A stretch of 64,000 bases of DNA, taken from assembly GCA_021234535.1 (NCBI GenBank), contig CM037849.1:14241526-14305525 (forward strand). Reading direction: 5' to 3'. Made by a program: the position numbers and the translations under genes. Under the pieces are notes generated by a model. The model had not been told where the DNA came from. It made no database searches and saw nothing but the letters and a program-made list of their open reading frames with translations. The stretch's first letter is position 1. The number at the start of each line of letters is the position of its first letter. Below are positions 50,708 through 63,736 of the stretch, one piece after another. Origin of the DNA: Stichopus chloronotus. Its lineage: Eukaryota > Echinodermata > Holothuroidea > Aspidochirotida > Stichopodidae.

Positions 50708-51330
50708 TGTGTGTGTGCATGCATGTGAGTGTGTGCGTCCGGACCTGTCCAAATTGTGGATTTTCCAGAGTAGTTTGAAAAGCATATGAGCAATTAAGTT
50801 GAAACTTGGTAATGTTGTGCATGATGCCAATGCCTGCAAGATGTATTAGTTGTATGGTAAATGGAGTCAAATTTGCTGATTTTTGAGAAAAAAAGTCTAT
50901 TTTGCTCCAAAATTGCTATGTCCAGCATATCTTGAAAAGTGTTTGAGCATTTAATGCAAAATTTTACAAAACCTTACCTGAGAATGAAAAATTTCAAGGT
51001 ATATCACTTTTGTAGTAAAGAGAGTGAAATTTGCTGATTTTTGATAAAAGAAGCCAATTTTGCCCCAAAATTTGTATTTCCAGCATATCTTGAGAACTAC
51101 AGTATTACTGTAGATCAATTAACTTACAGTTTTGCTTGTACTTACCTGAGAACACATTGTTCAACAAAATATTCACTGTAATGATACTGTAAATTGAGTC
51201 AAATTTGCTGATTTTTGAGAAAAAAAGCCAATTTTCCCCCAAAATTTGTATTTCCAGCATATATCTTGTGAACTATTAAACCAATGAACTTAAAGTTTTG
51301 TAAGTACTTAGCAATTAAACTAAATTCCCA
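50708..51330 (+). mobile_element. TG microsatellite plus ~160-175-bp tandem-core element
   Basis: A GTGTGTGTGTGCATGCATGT stretch (50708-50740) is followed by a diverged first unit and three clearer units starting near 50864, 51022 and 51196, each with TCAAATTTGCTGATTTTTGA, CCAAAATTTGTATTTCCAGC and ATATCTTG. The layout parallels the 4.4-kb and 62-kb elements but the sequence family differs. Confidence 0.65.
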
Positions 51331-52249
51331 TGTGCAGGCCCTGTATTGAAATCATTGTGCATGTTGGCGATGAGATAAGCAACTCCGTGGATTGCCCTCT
51401 TGGTTTTTTTTGTACTCATATAAGTTTGCATATTTCATATTGAAATGTCAAGTGTGCATCTTTGTTCCTCTCAGAACTTTGCTATAGTTTCTGATCCTTT
51501 GAAAAGAACAAGTGGGTTGACTATGTTGTGGTGCATAAATTAGTGAATGAATTTTGCAACATGCTTGCATGGTCATTACCCATCAATGTATGTTGGTTCG
51601 TGTTGAATCCTGTCGTATACTGTGCTGTGCTTTGAATTACAATGCCAAATCATGAGTTGCAAGAATTGTAACATCTTTGGAACTTGAATTCATTGTGCAT
51701 TCACTTCACATAACGACAAACAAGGGTGCCCTCCTGAGGGTAAACAAACAAACAGAATGACATAGATATATGCTTAGCTCATATTTGATGCAATGTATAG
51801 TGCACATGTAGAATTTCGTAGCTCGGCCTTGATGAGGGGGCTTAACTGCATTGCTGTGACGTCGCATGCAGTTGGCCTAAAAATAGAAACCACTGACTTA
51901 TCTCTTCAAAAAAATGCATCCTGTATCACTACATCCATTTATGTTTTTGAAAGTTAAATTTCTTGGCAGCTTTTTTGCTTTGGGCGAGAGTCTCCACTGC
52001 TGTGCCATCTCCTGGAAATGAAGCAATGGCTTCCTATGTTTAGATCTTATCTTAGATTGAGTCATACAGTAAGTCAACTTTTTGAGGAAGTGTTTTGCAA
52101 TTTAAGGCCCTCTTCATTATGTTTTACAAGTCCAGCATTTAATTTTTTTTATTTTTTTATCAGCATTCTGCATTATTTTCCTGGTTTTTACAATTGCCTC
52201 ATAAATCCCCTTTTGTGCATTATTTTACTGTTATGACTTTATTGCACTG
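51331..52249. other. No gene recognised
   Basis: A plus frame at 52018-52236 is Phe/Leu-rich owing to T-runs. No motif. Confidence 0.5.
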
Positions 52250-52325
52250 CTATTTTGCAGTTTTTGTTTTGATCTAAAGTGCATTGAGATCTTACTTGTG
52301 ATGTAGGTTACAGTATGTTACTATC
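52250..52325 (+). mobile_element. Possible LINE 3' tail fragment
   Basis: AAAGTGCATTGAGATCTTAC and TGTGATGTAGG resemble the conserved 3' end of CR1/L2-type LINEs (compare AAGCGCTTTG at 35692). No coding remnant was recognised upstream. Confidence 0.35.
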
Positions 52326-52903
52326 ATTGACTTTTGGATAGATTCTGGCTTTTCACCCCGAACAATTTTTTGCAAATAAAAATGAAACGAATTATTGGAC
52401 CGAACGGGATTGCTGCCGATCAGCGATCATTATTGGGGCGAAGTTTAGAGTTAGGGGTCAAGTTTGTGTGAATGAGGGAGGATATACGCCTCCTAATATG
52501 CGTGTTGTTCGAGTGCATATAGTGTCAACTGTTGCGATACATTTAACAGACAATGTGTGGATCTACAGCAGGCTGTAAAAAGCTAAATAGTGACACTGAA
52601 TGAGCTAGCTCTTGGTTTTAAGCTTTAACTATCATTTAATTGAGTTAGATGCAATTACTATAGGTGCAGTACATGCACATGTGGGCAGTAACTATGAGGT
52701 TAATCTGACTACTTCAGTATTATCTTCACATGTGTAGTGATTTCTGGATGTACATTAAAACGATATTTGGCAAACCTCTGCCGCACAGAATGAATTTCAG
52801 TGCTTTTGAAAAGGGGGGCATTCCAGACCCAATTTTGAGGAATTAGTTGAACCTTGGAGCAACAGTCTTCAGTGATTTGACGTGTAATGACCCAAAGTGG
52901 ACT
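52326..52903. other. No gene recognised
   Basis: No repeat or coding signal apart from short homopolymers. Confidence 0.5.
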
Positions 52904-53183
52904 TTAGAGTGGCCCATTGAGTTGGTATCGATAAACTTTGGATCTTGTAAAAGAGCCTAGCTACTGTATATGACAATTCTTTTGTTTCACATCCACTAGT
53001 TATGAAAACTGTAAAAATGTTTGATTTTTTTTTTTACCCGCACTAAACCCTGGCTTGTTCGTTGCATCTGACACATTTTTACGTAGTCTACGTAATTTGA
53101 TACATGTGAAGGAAACTTGACAGGTTTGGAAGGTTTTTTGATTTTCACGAGACAACTTAAATTACAGTAAGGTTGCCCCTTAG
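52904..53183 (-). mobile_element. TTAA-ended MITE, family B, copy 4
   Basis: On the minus strand it contains AAGTTGTCTCGTGAAAATCA, CCAAACCTGTCAAGTTTCCT TCACAT and, at the far end, CCAACTCAATGGGCCAC, matching copies 2 and 3. It is shorter through internal deletion, and its TTAA edges are degraded. Confidence 0.7.
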
Positions 53184-54198
53184 TAGTTTTAAGTTTGAAG
53201 TTCATAAAATTATCTGATTACAGAAATGGAATGAAACCGTAATGTCTCAATAGGAACAACACACTGCTGTTGTGTTTGAATTCCACTTACGTTTGGGTCT
53301 GTTGGAGTATACATAGCAGTTATGTTTGGTCTTCAAATATGAACACCTTTTCCATTGGGTTACTACCAAAATCACAACCAACAAAGAGTCCATTTTGTCC
53401 ACAGTTCCATTCAGTGAACTAACTCATCAGAACTGTTGAAATTAGTGGCTTCCATGATTTCACCATTTTTCTCAGAAATTTTGGCAACCATAGAGTGAAA
53501 AATCCATCCAACAATTGATCACATTTGTACCACAGTATAGTCCATCCCTGTGAACCAGTTGTGAAGGGAATTGCCTGTTCTTCTTTTTATAATTGTTTGT
53601 GTTGTGGCTTCTGGTCCTGTTTGGGGCCGTTTCTCTGAAATGCAAAGTTCCGGTCATCCACTCGTGAACAGCTTGTGGATTTTAGTGATACCTCACAGCA
53701 GGTGCGATCATGCAGACCAGCCATATCGTAACACAGCAATGTGTGGTGGTATGTATTACAACATATGTGGTATGTATTAACATGTTGTTTAAAGGTGGGA
53801 TTGTGGGTCTCTTTGGTTGGTTTCCATTTTGGGAGGTTTTTTTGTTCTTTCTTTTTTCTTTTATTGTTTTCTGCTCTTTACTTGTCTTTCTGTATGTATT
53901 TTCTTGCTTTCCCAAGGGAGTGGACTTCACCAAGCCTTAATGGGTTTACTGTTCACTTCCTTCCACTCCATGTGTGAATAACGTATGTTTTTATGTTTGT
54001 TTTAATGCATTTGTTATGTGTAGTGGAAAATCAGATAAACGAAAGGAAACATATTGTCCATGAAACACGTCAATGAAACCTATATTTTAAGTTTATGAAG
54101 TGTAGTGCTGTGTGTAAGTATAGTATGGTAGTAGCTAGGGTAGCCAATGTATTGCCAAATCTTTTTAGAGCAAGTTCAATTTACGTGAAAGGAAATTT
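53184..54198. other. No gene recognised
   Basis: T-rich stretch at 53820-53910 gives Phe-rich plus frames (53571-53977) with no motif. Confidence 0.5.
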
Positions 54199-54240
54199 AT
54201 CTGGCTGACCCTGTATTGTATCTGGCTGACCCTGTATTGT
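54199..54240 (+). repeat. 21-bp exact tandem duplication
   Basis: A unit starting ATCTGGCTGACCCTGTATTG occurs twice back to back without change. Confidence 0.95.
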
Positions 54241-54479
54241 TAAGATCATTTGAAAATTGAAGCAAGTGCAGGGTATATTAACTGCATGTATGCAGTAATT
54301 GTACCCAGAATAGATACACAAAACCAGACTGTACGTGCAGTGAGCACTTGTATTGAACTGCCAGTGCAAATCCTTCCAGTGCAGTGAATGCACACTCTGG
54401 TTTGACTCACTGTACAGTGGAGTAAATGACTAATCCCAAATTTTTTCATCAGTTTACGTTACGTGACGTCGGAAATCTA

Positions 54480-54550
54480 GAGGGGAGGGACAAGGGAGGG
54501 GGAAAGGAGGGAGAGGAGAGAGAGGAAGGAGGGAGAAGAAGCAGGGAAGC
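54480..54550 (+). repeat. Polypurine GGGA/GAGA tract
   Basis: About 70 bases almost wholly of A and G (GAGGGGAGGG, GGAGGGAGAGGAGAGAGAGG). Such tracts can form triplex DNA. Confidence 0.9.
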
Positions 54551-55593
54551 AGTGTTACAGTAAGTGTAGGGAGAAGGTGAGAGATGCTGAAGCTGTTCTG
54601 ATGTATGGTTCTGTAGCCATGCAGCTGCTTTTAATGATGACACTTTTTTAATACATAGCAGGATTTCACGGTCCAGGGTATTCTATGCCTGTAAAATTTG
54701 TGCTGCTTAACTACTGTAGACCACATACCAGCCACTAGCAAGTAACTGAGCTGACCATGCATGCAGTTGTGCTAATTTCTAGAAGTTTCAGGATCATTTA
54801 TGTGAAAGAAATGACCTTGATTTTCTGTTTTAGTATCATGTTGTAACGCATTTAAGTTTGTGGGATTTCATGAGCACCTCAAATCGTTAAAAGTGCGCAA
54901 TTTCATGAACGACCTTGCGTGCAATATATCTGATGTACGGTTTATCTTGAGACAGCTCTTGCTGTAGCTCTTCCTCCATAAATTTAGACATATAATGCCC
55001 ACTGTTTTTGATCACATATCTGTTCATGTCACTTTAGCGGATGTATAAGTTTCGTCCGGGATCTGATACAGCACTGTGAACAGGAGTGTAACAACACAGT
55101 ATGTAACTAAGGGATCGAACATCAATTAATGGAAACTAATCACTTCCAATGCTACTCAAATTAGTGACTTTTGTGTTATAATGTTGTCACACTTTTGCCT
55201 TGAAAAATGTTGATTTTCTTTTCCTCGCTCTCCTGCTGTACATAGCATGAACGTCTACAGTATCCTTCTGATTTTGCCAAATTTCCACTCAGCAACGTGC
55301 AAAGCAACAATGCTTTAAACATTTCTATGAATAATGCGTAACATCACACTGTAGTTCAATTTCAAGAGATCAAAAATTACATCTTTTCATTGTTGACAGA
55401 GAGACAACATAGCCTGCCATATTATGACATCACTGCATCAACTCTCCTTTTTTATTTTGCATGATTGTCTCAAAGTTTGGCCAAAGAACACCTCCTTTAT
55501 TTTTTGGCCACCATTTTTTTTAGCCACCTTCTTCAGAAAATCCGCTCAGCAGTACCACTCACACCATATTTCTTTTGCAAAATGAAGTGCAAT
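54551..55593. other. No gene recognised
   Basis: No supported feature. The frame 55465-55707 runs into the MITE that follows. Confidence 0.5.
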
Positions 55594-55920
55594 AGTAAAG
55601 GAAATAAGGGGCTTGTTTTTCAGAAAACAATCATATTCATAAACCAATGTTGTGAACATAGTAAAGATAGGCCATTCAAAATAAGAAAGGAAGTTCCTCA
55701 CAGATAGAAATGCAGTTATTTATTGCTCCACGATAATTTCTTCTCCCAAACTTTTCAAAATTTAAACGATGCCTCATCATGTACGTAGTGTGTTGAAGAG
55801 ATGAAGCTTTTGCAGATGTTTATTGATAGGACTGAATGGTTTAACAATGGTTAAAGCTAGGTACTGTATTTTCTTGGTATGCCATGTTGGTGTGTTCTAA
55901 ATGGCCTATTTCTCTGTAAA
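55594..55920. mobile_element. TTAA-type MITE, family A, copy 3 (diverged)
   Basis: AAAGGAAATAAGGGGCTTGT start and ATGGCCTATTTCTCTGTAAA end are degraded versions of the family-A termini. The interior AGATGTTTATTGAT.GGACTGAATGGTTTAACAATG block and CATGTTGGTGTGTTCTAAA match copies 1 and 2. An older insertion. Confidence 0.8.
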
Positions 55921-58900
55921 CAGGTATAACCTTGAGAAAGTAAGATCACCTTGGCCTACAAAAGTTGATTTGATAGACCTGGTGAAGGCATTTCTTCAGA
56001 TATCAAAATGTACCATGTGCGGTGCAACTCATAACCACAGGTATACCACAGTCACAGAATACTGTAGAGTGGTATGTTTTGGTCAGTGAGATTGGTTTTC
56101 CCGGCTGGAGTCCTTTTCGGCTCTCTTGAGGATACTGTACTTCCTGCATGTAGCAGCAAGTCAGTGACTTCGGTGTTAAACATTGCCTAGTCATTACCAT
56201 CTGTTAGTCGTGTGTTTGTCATAATTGCTCAATTTGGCATTTGGTTGTGCAAATTTGGAGAAGTCTGATCACCTCAGGTTTGCTTGTTTGGTTTCTTGGA
56301 TGTAATCATGGAGGAAAGTTTGACTCCACAACAGTTGACCATGGATTGTCAAGGTACTGTAAGGAAAATCTAATTGTAGTGTAATATACAGCACTGTGCT
56401 AGTAAAGTAAAGCACAGTTTGAACTGAAAGTTTTCCTACACGTGTTGGTTTCACTGTAACTAAAGGTTGTGCGACATGCTTGTAGAAAAGAGCGCCCTTC
56501 AATCAGATGCTGGACAAAGTGAAACCCCGAGTGAAAATCCGTTGGAATTTTGTTTAAATATCTTTTACCGTTTTTGAGATGTGACTCTCCAAAGTTTGAG
56601 AAAAACTGCAAAACTGATGACGAGGAGTCTAGCACAGTGTCAGTATTTCTTTTGTTAAGCCTATTGCCTCTTAATTTCTTGATCACTGAGTTTCACATTG
56701 GTAAGTGATAGAGATCTTGATTTTTTTTTTAAATCCCTCCAGGCATGTAAAATTCTCAAATGTCCTTGAGATAAAGGTTATGTAGACAAAGGATTAATAA
56801 AATGAGAGTCCATCTCTTGACATCACAAAGTTGCATACTTAGTCAATGTTTATACATGATGCAGTTGTGAGACACTAATTTGCCTGTAAATTTGCCAATC
56901 TGTGACCGATTTTGATTGAATTTGTGGCTATTTTTAATATTTCCAATGCTCAATGCATCCTATACTCAAAAATGTCTTTTTCATGTCCCACGACCTTAAA
57001 AAGAGTAATTTCAGTGATCGCTTTCTTTCAGTTAAAAGGTGGGGAGGTGCAGGGAGATGTTGGCTGAAGCTAATTAGCCAGTTGATACTCGCATTCTTTG
57101 CAGGATCCATGTTTACAGGTCGTTTGAATCGGGAGACAGCTAGCTGCTCACTGAATGTATGATTCAAGGCTTAATATCTCTTTTGACAGCTAATGCGGTC
57201 ACCATGCAGCTATCGATCCTTGTTTCATTTTGCACCCACCGGCTGTGAATTGTCGGTCTTCGCTCTGTGCCTTCAGTTGTCGTCCATACGTTCATGAATG
57301 TAAATGAGATCAGAACATTGCAGTTAATGAGGAAGGGAACATACATACACTTGTGTGACATACATGTACAATAGTTTGCTTGCCCTGTCGGGATGAATGT
57401 TATTTGGTCGCACAGTTTGTGGTAGTACCCATCGTGTGAAGATTCAGTCTTAAATTTACCTTTTATGCAGCAGGTTTCCTCACCCCATAAGGCTAGACCA
57501 AATGTTACTCTACATGGACACTGTGGTACTGTAGCTACTCTCAAATAACAGTTACTTAATAGAGATTCACGTGTACTGCACACTGTGACCTTCTGTAGCC
57601 AGATTATCATGAGTGCATTCATGAGTACAGTAGATTTTTTGACATGTCCAGTCATAATTTATGAAAGAGGGACAGTCCCAATCATTTGGAAATCTGCCTT
57701 TAAGAATGAAGTCCTTGGCAATGACCTACAGTCAGACCCAAGAAGTAGTGATGGACAAAGACTGAGAGGATCGTGAACCCGGGGATGACTCACCCGTTGA
57801 GACATCCGCCTGGAAGATGTCATAATTATGAAACTGGTTTGGGATTTTTAATTTTCTTGTCTAGATATCAAACTGCTGAGACTCCAGTTTGTTTACATCC
57901 ACCCCTCTACATGCCTCCCGGTGGGCGTGAAAACATTGGAATGATAATTGACCGGTCTTGAAAGACTCGGACAAATTTAAAAGAGAGAGCCGGAGCAGAG
58001 AGTCAGGAGAGGCGAAAATCGGCAACTTGGCTCGGTGAGGATGAAGAAGATCTGAAATAGATCAAAGGGGCGATTTTTAATTGACTTGAAATAAACATGG
58101 GGGTAAAAAGCGTAGCAAGGGGGGTCGTTAAAACGGTTTGTTTGTAAAGGTGGATTATCTGAACTGAGGTCGATAGTTTCCGGGACAGATTGAGGTGATG
58201 TAATCATAGAAGCGATTTGCCGCTGAATGACGAGAAGATTACAGTAATTTAGAATATATGAAGAGTAACTTTGGTAAGCCTGAATTCTCCAGACAATTGG
58301 TGATACAAATTGTTATAATTTTTAATATGGTAGTGATGTTCCAACATATGTGCCACAAACACCATGAAAATTTTTTGAAGTGCTCTACATATCAACCTAA
58401 ACACAAAGATGCTGCTTTACTAGTGAGCAAGCTGCGCTCAGGTGGTCCAAGGGTGACTGCATGCACGGACTTATCCTTTTGCAATCATGAAAACGCAGCG
58501 ACAGTGGCATTTGACTCTCACCATTCTTCTGGTGAGTTACTTTGTACACATTTACGGTGCAAGGGAGAAAGGTTGAGGAGGGGGGGGGGGGAGAAGGCTG
58601 CATGCGTAGGGTTTGCTTTGAAAGCTAGGGCATGCAATTTGTACATTGCTGTAAGTGTCATCATTGTATTAGTGTACCAGTACAGTAACATACTTTAGTC
58701 CTGTACTGTATATGTGCATACCTGGTGAGTTGCAGCTGGTACTGTACTGTATGTCTGCCAGCTGGAGTTGGCAACCACTTTTTGTCCATGGCCTATGTGT
58801 GAAATGTGAAAATGTATGCCAGCCTGGCTCACAGGTCACAGTGGCACCTCCAGACTTACCCAAGTGAAGAGCCTCGAATGCATCAGTTGGCATGGAGGCA

Positions 58901-61900
58901 CAAGAAATGCTTTGGCAGAAAGCCCTTTTAGATTATGGCAACCAGTCTCACAGAAAGAAATTGGCTTTCTGTCTTCCTTTCTTTTGCAGATATACATCTC
59001 CCTTTCATAGAATTCTTAGAACTCTTTGCAGATATACACCAGTCCCCTCTCCCTCCTCCCCCCACCACAAATAAAAGTTGCCCAAATGTGTTTTTAAGTT
59101 GCATGAATAAAAAAGAAGCTATCTTGTCTTTACTTTGCACAGAATCCTGCTAGGCCCACTTCCTTTTTTTTTTTTTAACAATCACTGAAGCCCACCGAAC
59201 TCTCTGCTGAGGTCAACCAAAGAAATGTTCCACCCACCATTGCTGCTCCCTGTTGTATGCTTTGCTGGCTGATATCTTTGAGGTGGCCTGTGACAGACAG
59301 GATAATACAATCCTCTGTATCGCCACAAATGTCTTTCAAGTGCTTGCGATACTCTTTGGTCACATTAGTTAAAGTTTAATTCAAAGTTTTCATCTCGACG
59401 CAATTCATTTTGTTCAAATAAACTTACTGGTATCATCAGATACCTTCATCTCAATTGGGATTTGATGCAAACTGTACACGCCCATCCATCCTTCAGTTTA
59501 AATGTGTTATTAATGCCATCCATGGATCATCGCAAAGTTGAGTACCATCATCACTATGATGTACAACTAACAGTTTTGACAGCCTTTTGTCAGTCAACAT
59601 TTCTTTAATGAGGATGCCTCAAGGCATATCTACTACAGTGTTGAGTTGACAGTATATCAATGGTATGATGAGAGTCCATCTGCCTGTACTGTAGAGCTCT
59701 TCACATTCATTGTCCAGTATTAAATCTCTCAGATTGTTGATTCATACTGAGGGTTTGAAATCAAACACAAAGCAGGGAGAAACTAGAAATATGGTTGTAA
59801 AATTATTTCAACCATCTGGCTGTGAGCTTACAGTTGTACTGTATTTCGGGGATGGTGCGCTTATTGTACTGTTCATGACATCATGGACGGTACCTAGGCA
59901 TGCTTCTCCTTTTCAAGAGGCAGTTTTCTTTTTCAATGTTTCTTGATTCACATTTAGTTGTATGCTGTAAAATTGAGCTCATTGTGTCGAGTAAATCATG
60001 TAATTGTAGTGCGTACTTCCTCACCTCATACAACCTATGCATTACGGTATTGACCACATGTGGTCTAGCATCTGGCAATTTAGTATGTGTGTGTCTGTGT
60101 GTGTGTACTGTACGTATGTATCTGGTCACCGCCTTTCTGTAATTGCCCGGCTTTTGGTCTTGCAGGGACGTTTTTGCTATGCACTTGCACCTGCTACAAT
60201 TTACTTCTGTTTTCATCCGTTTTAGGACTGTTCATACATGCCCATTTGGATTCATCCTTCTGCACCTGTCTAGGCCCGTTTTGAATGAGTATACATCCTT
60301 TTCTTTACTTGTTTTTCTCGGAATGTATTTTGACACATGTGAGTTGTGTTTGAGCTAGGTCTTAGACCCTATATGGTTGTTACGTAACATAGTTTTGTTA
60401 TTCACGTAACTGTGTTAGACTCCAACTTTAAACTCCTCGTGTGTATCTTGCTTCTCGCTGTGTTTCTTGGGACTGGGAGTTTTCCCACTTCCTGGGACTG
60501 TTTAATGTATCGTTTTACAGGCCAAGGAACCTTGCGTGGGGATTTGCCACACGCAATGCCCCAAACGCCTACATATTGCGAAAGGGGATTTTTTTTTTTT
60601 TTTCCAGAAGTGGCTCTTGTTAACAATGCGTAACAATACAGCATCGTATAAGATGCCACGGAAACGTTCGTATGGTCGTTTTCCTCATCTTTGCAGAGAA
60701 GATTTCTTTATTTTGGTGAAAATGATGAATCTGACATACGTTGCCACATTGCACTGTACAGTATTCTATTGTATTGTGATGTGGCATTCAAAGAAAGATG
60801 ATAAATGATACTTCACTGTAATTTGTATAGAAAAGAGACAGTTCTATGAATTGCTGTCACTGCATGCTGAAAATGATCCATTGGTCACATAAAAAATTCA
60901 ACCAATTTCTATCATTCTTGTAATAGTCATGATAAAGAAATGGAAATTTTCAACCTAGCATTTAGGTAGGAATTTTGGAAACAGTTCGTATAGTACAGTG
61001 AGTGTGACTTCATCAGTGTAAGTACCTACTTCTCTTTGTAAAGATTAACTTGCATTCTGATGAAGTATTCAGTTTGCAGTTAACATTGAAAGCCTAGAGC
61101 CCCATGTTTCAACACTATCATTTCTCCGTAAAAAAAGAAAGAAAAGTGCACTGCCTGATCATGAAAGACAAAGTTCATGAGGTTCAACTGCCCTTACAAC
61201 AAATTACAAAAATAACTAGGCTTTTTGTTTTGATTGCCCTGTGATGGTGGAATGATTATGGATAAACAAACATGTACAAAAAATAAATAAATAAGCACTT
61301 TGAATCAATTGTGTTCTTGAGTTTAACATGAAAGGACTAAACAGTGTGATATATTTTTTTTATTTTCCAATACAGTATCGTCCAGAATAGACACAGTGGT
61401 CAGAAGATCCCTTGAAGTTAAATTTGAGAAACTGAGCAACTCTGAGTGATGTCCAAATGTTCTGATTGGCCAGGTAGAGTCATAACCAACCCCAAGTCTT
61501 TTTTTCTGATGTGACAACTTTAATTTTGTAGTTACACAGACAAACAGTGCAACCTACTTGTGTACAACAGGTTACACTGCATCTACACATAATTTGCACA
61601 CAGAACAATCTATGAACAGCCGCAGTGTATTATCTAAAACTAAATTATTGTTTGCACAGCATTTTTTTTACTTGTATGTATGTAAGGAAGAGAAACATTC
61701 AGAATTTGAAGCCTGTCAAACAGGATGTTTTTATTTAATCCTTCAGGACACTTACTGTCATTCATTCACAACTGCCTGTCACATAAGTCCATATATATGC
61801 ATAAAGAGCAATTTTGTTCAAGTTCTTCATGCAGTGATTCACTGCAAAGTGAATAAATACCATCCATGGGGAAACATTTCTGACTGGATTTGTGCTACGG

Positions 61901-62075
61901 CAGCTGTGTGATGTATCGTGTACATTTGCCAGCTCCACTTTGAGATTTCTTGCTCTATTCGAAATGACTTCATTGGCTGATTGTCAATTCGTCTGGCCGA
62001 ACTGAGAGTTTGTAGTTGGAGGGGCAAGGTGGACTCATATGGGGGTAGTAGCTATTTCAGGGTTCAGCCATTTTT
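55921..62075. other. Long stretch without a proved gene
   Basis: A possible exon at 55925-56040 (acceptor AACAG, open YNLEKVRSPWPTK..., ending CACAG|GTATAC) is the most exon-like segment but matches no known family. Other frames (57164-57655 -, 58258-58698 +, 60536-60808 +) lack motifs. Present are a G12 run (58580-58591), T-runs (59166-59178, 60587-60604), a TG repeat (60085-60108) and a doubled CTTTGCAGATATACA word (58982 and 59024). Confidence 0.4.
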
Positions 62076-62900
62076 GATTCCTTGCCGAAGGCAGAGGAAT
62101 CTATGCGATGGTGATGTTGTGTGTGTGTGTGTATGTATGTATGTGCGTGTGTGACGCCTGCTTGTAAACACGATATCTCAAGAAGGGTAACTCTGAGTGA
62201 TCTCATACTTGGCATGTAGATTGCCCATATTGAGTAGATGATCCCTATTGTTTTTGGTGGAGGTCAAAGGTCATTTGTGGTCACTAGAGGTCAAAAGGTA
62301 AATACCTTGAAAATTGCTTGTAAACACGATATCTCAAGAAGAGTAACTCTGAGTGATCTCATACTTGGCATGAAGGTTGCCCTTATTGAGTAGATAATCC
62401 CTATTGTTTTTGGTGGAGGTCAAAGGTCATTTGGGGTCAACAGGGGTCAAATTGTGAAAACCTTGTAAACACGATATCTCAAGGAAGGAAGCTTGTAGAA
62501 ATCTCATGGTTAGTATGTAGTTGCACCATGTTGAGTAAAGGAACCCGATCGTTTTCAGTGGAGGTCAAAGGTCATTTGGGGTCAACAGGGGTCAAATTTT
62601 GAAAACCATGTAAACACGATATCTCAAGAAGAGAAGCTTGAGCAGATGTCATATGAAGTGGGTAGGTGTATCTTATTGAGTACAAGGGTCACCAGAGGTC
62701 AAAAGGTAAATACTTTGAAAATTGCTTGTAAACATGATATCTCCAGAACGGTAACTGTGAGAGATCTCATAGTTAGCGTGTGGCTTGCCCATATCAAGTA
62801 GATGATCCTTATTTTTTTTGGCAGAGGTGAAAGGTCATTTGGGGTCATGGGAGGTCAAAATGTGAAAAACTTGAATCTACAATATTTAAAGAACGATCCT
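62076..62900 (+). mobile_element. Microsatellite plus ~146-bp tandem-core element (HINE/pearl-like), copy 2
   Basis: Starts with the hairpin GATTCCTTGCCGAAGGCAGA (62076 on), then TATGCGATGGTGATG, a TG/TATG microsatellite (62113-62150) and units starting at about 62161, 62317, 62463, 62608 and 62725 with CTTGTAAACACGATATCTCA. Each has CCCTATTGTTTTTGGTGGAG and GTCAAAGGTCATTTG in reverse complement to copy 1 at 4378-5045. The fourth unit has a ~30-base deletion, and a decayed sixth begins near 62870. Confidence 0.75.
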
Positions 62901-63386
62901 TCTAGTGAATTTTATACTTGTTATGTAGAATCCTCTTGTTGATTTGAGAACTTCTTTTAGGACATACCAACATGTAGTCTCTTCGATAACCATAAAGAAA
63001 AGATGAAGACAACATTAAATTTGGTGTCAAAGATTATTATTTTGCAAACCTTATGCCACTATCCTCATAAGGACATGTGAGCATGCATGAATTGTAAATT
63101 GGAATTGATTAAATATACCACGGGTTATTAACTTTATAAAAAGAACTAAATTACTGATCATTTGGATCAAATACCCTTGAGCGTGCATGAACTGTGATTG
63201 CTTAATTGAATGAATCAAATTGTAACTGACCCCCTCTGTTCAAATTGGTCATTGTTATCTGACATAATTTATCACAGTTGACTACCAGTAGAAACCACAA
63301 TGTCCAGAATAAATCATACAGTCTGTTGAGCCAGGTGCTCAATGGACTTAACCATTTACTGTATAAACAGTGTCTCTGTTTAGCCC
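62901..63386. other. No gene recognised
   Basis: AT-rich sequence between two mobile elements. The minus frame 63202-63519 runs out of the MITE. Confidence 0.5.
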
Positions 63387-63736
63387 TTAAAGGGAAATAG
63401 GGCGTTTGTTTTACAGAAAACAACCATATTTTTAAAACCATTATTTGTGGACATAGAATGATAGATGATTCAAAATAAGGAATTACAGTAGCCTCATTTT
63501 CAAGGAATAAGATTCTCACAGATCAGAAATTTAGCTATTTGTTGCTCTACAATAATTTGTTCACCCAAACTTTTTAAAATTCAAATGATGCATCCGTTTC
63601 TCATCACATGCATAATGTTTTGAGGAGATTAAGCTTTGACAGATATTTATTGATGAGACTGAATGGTTTAACAATGGTTAAGGCGAATTTCTTTGTATGC
63701 CATGTTGGTGTATTCTAAACGCCCTATTTCACTTTA
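63387..63736. mobile_element. TTAA-ended MITE, family A, copy 4
   Basis: Starts TTAAAGGGAAATAGGGCG as in copies 1-2 and ends CGCCCTATTTCACTTTA, with one change in the terminus and the final TTAA degraded to TTTAC. About 350 bp, interior co-linear with copies 1 and 2. Confidence 0.88.

Noticed and set aside
53571..53977. Three overlapping plus frames resembling membrane proteins
   Set aside because: Hydrophobicity comes from a T-rich stretch (53820-53910). No start context, and all three frames look alike.
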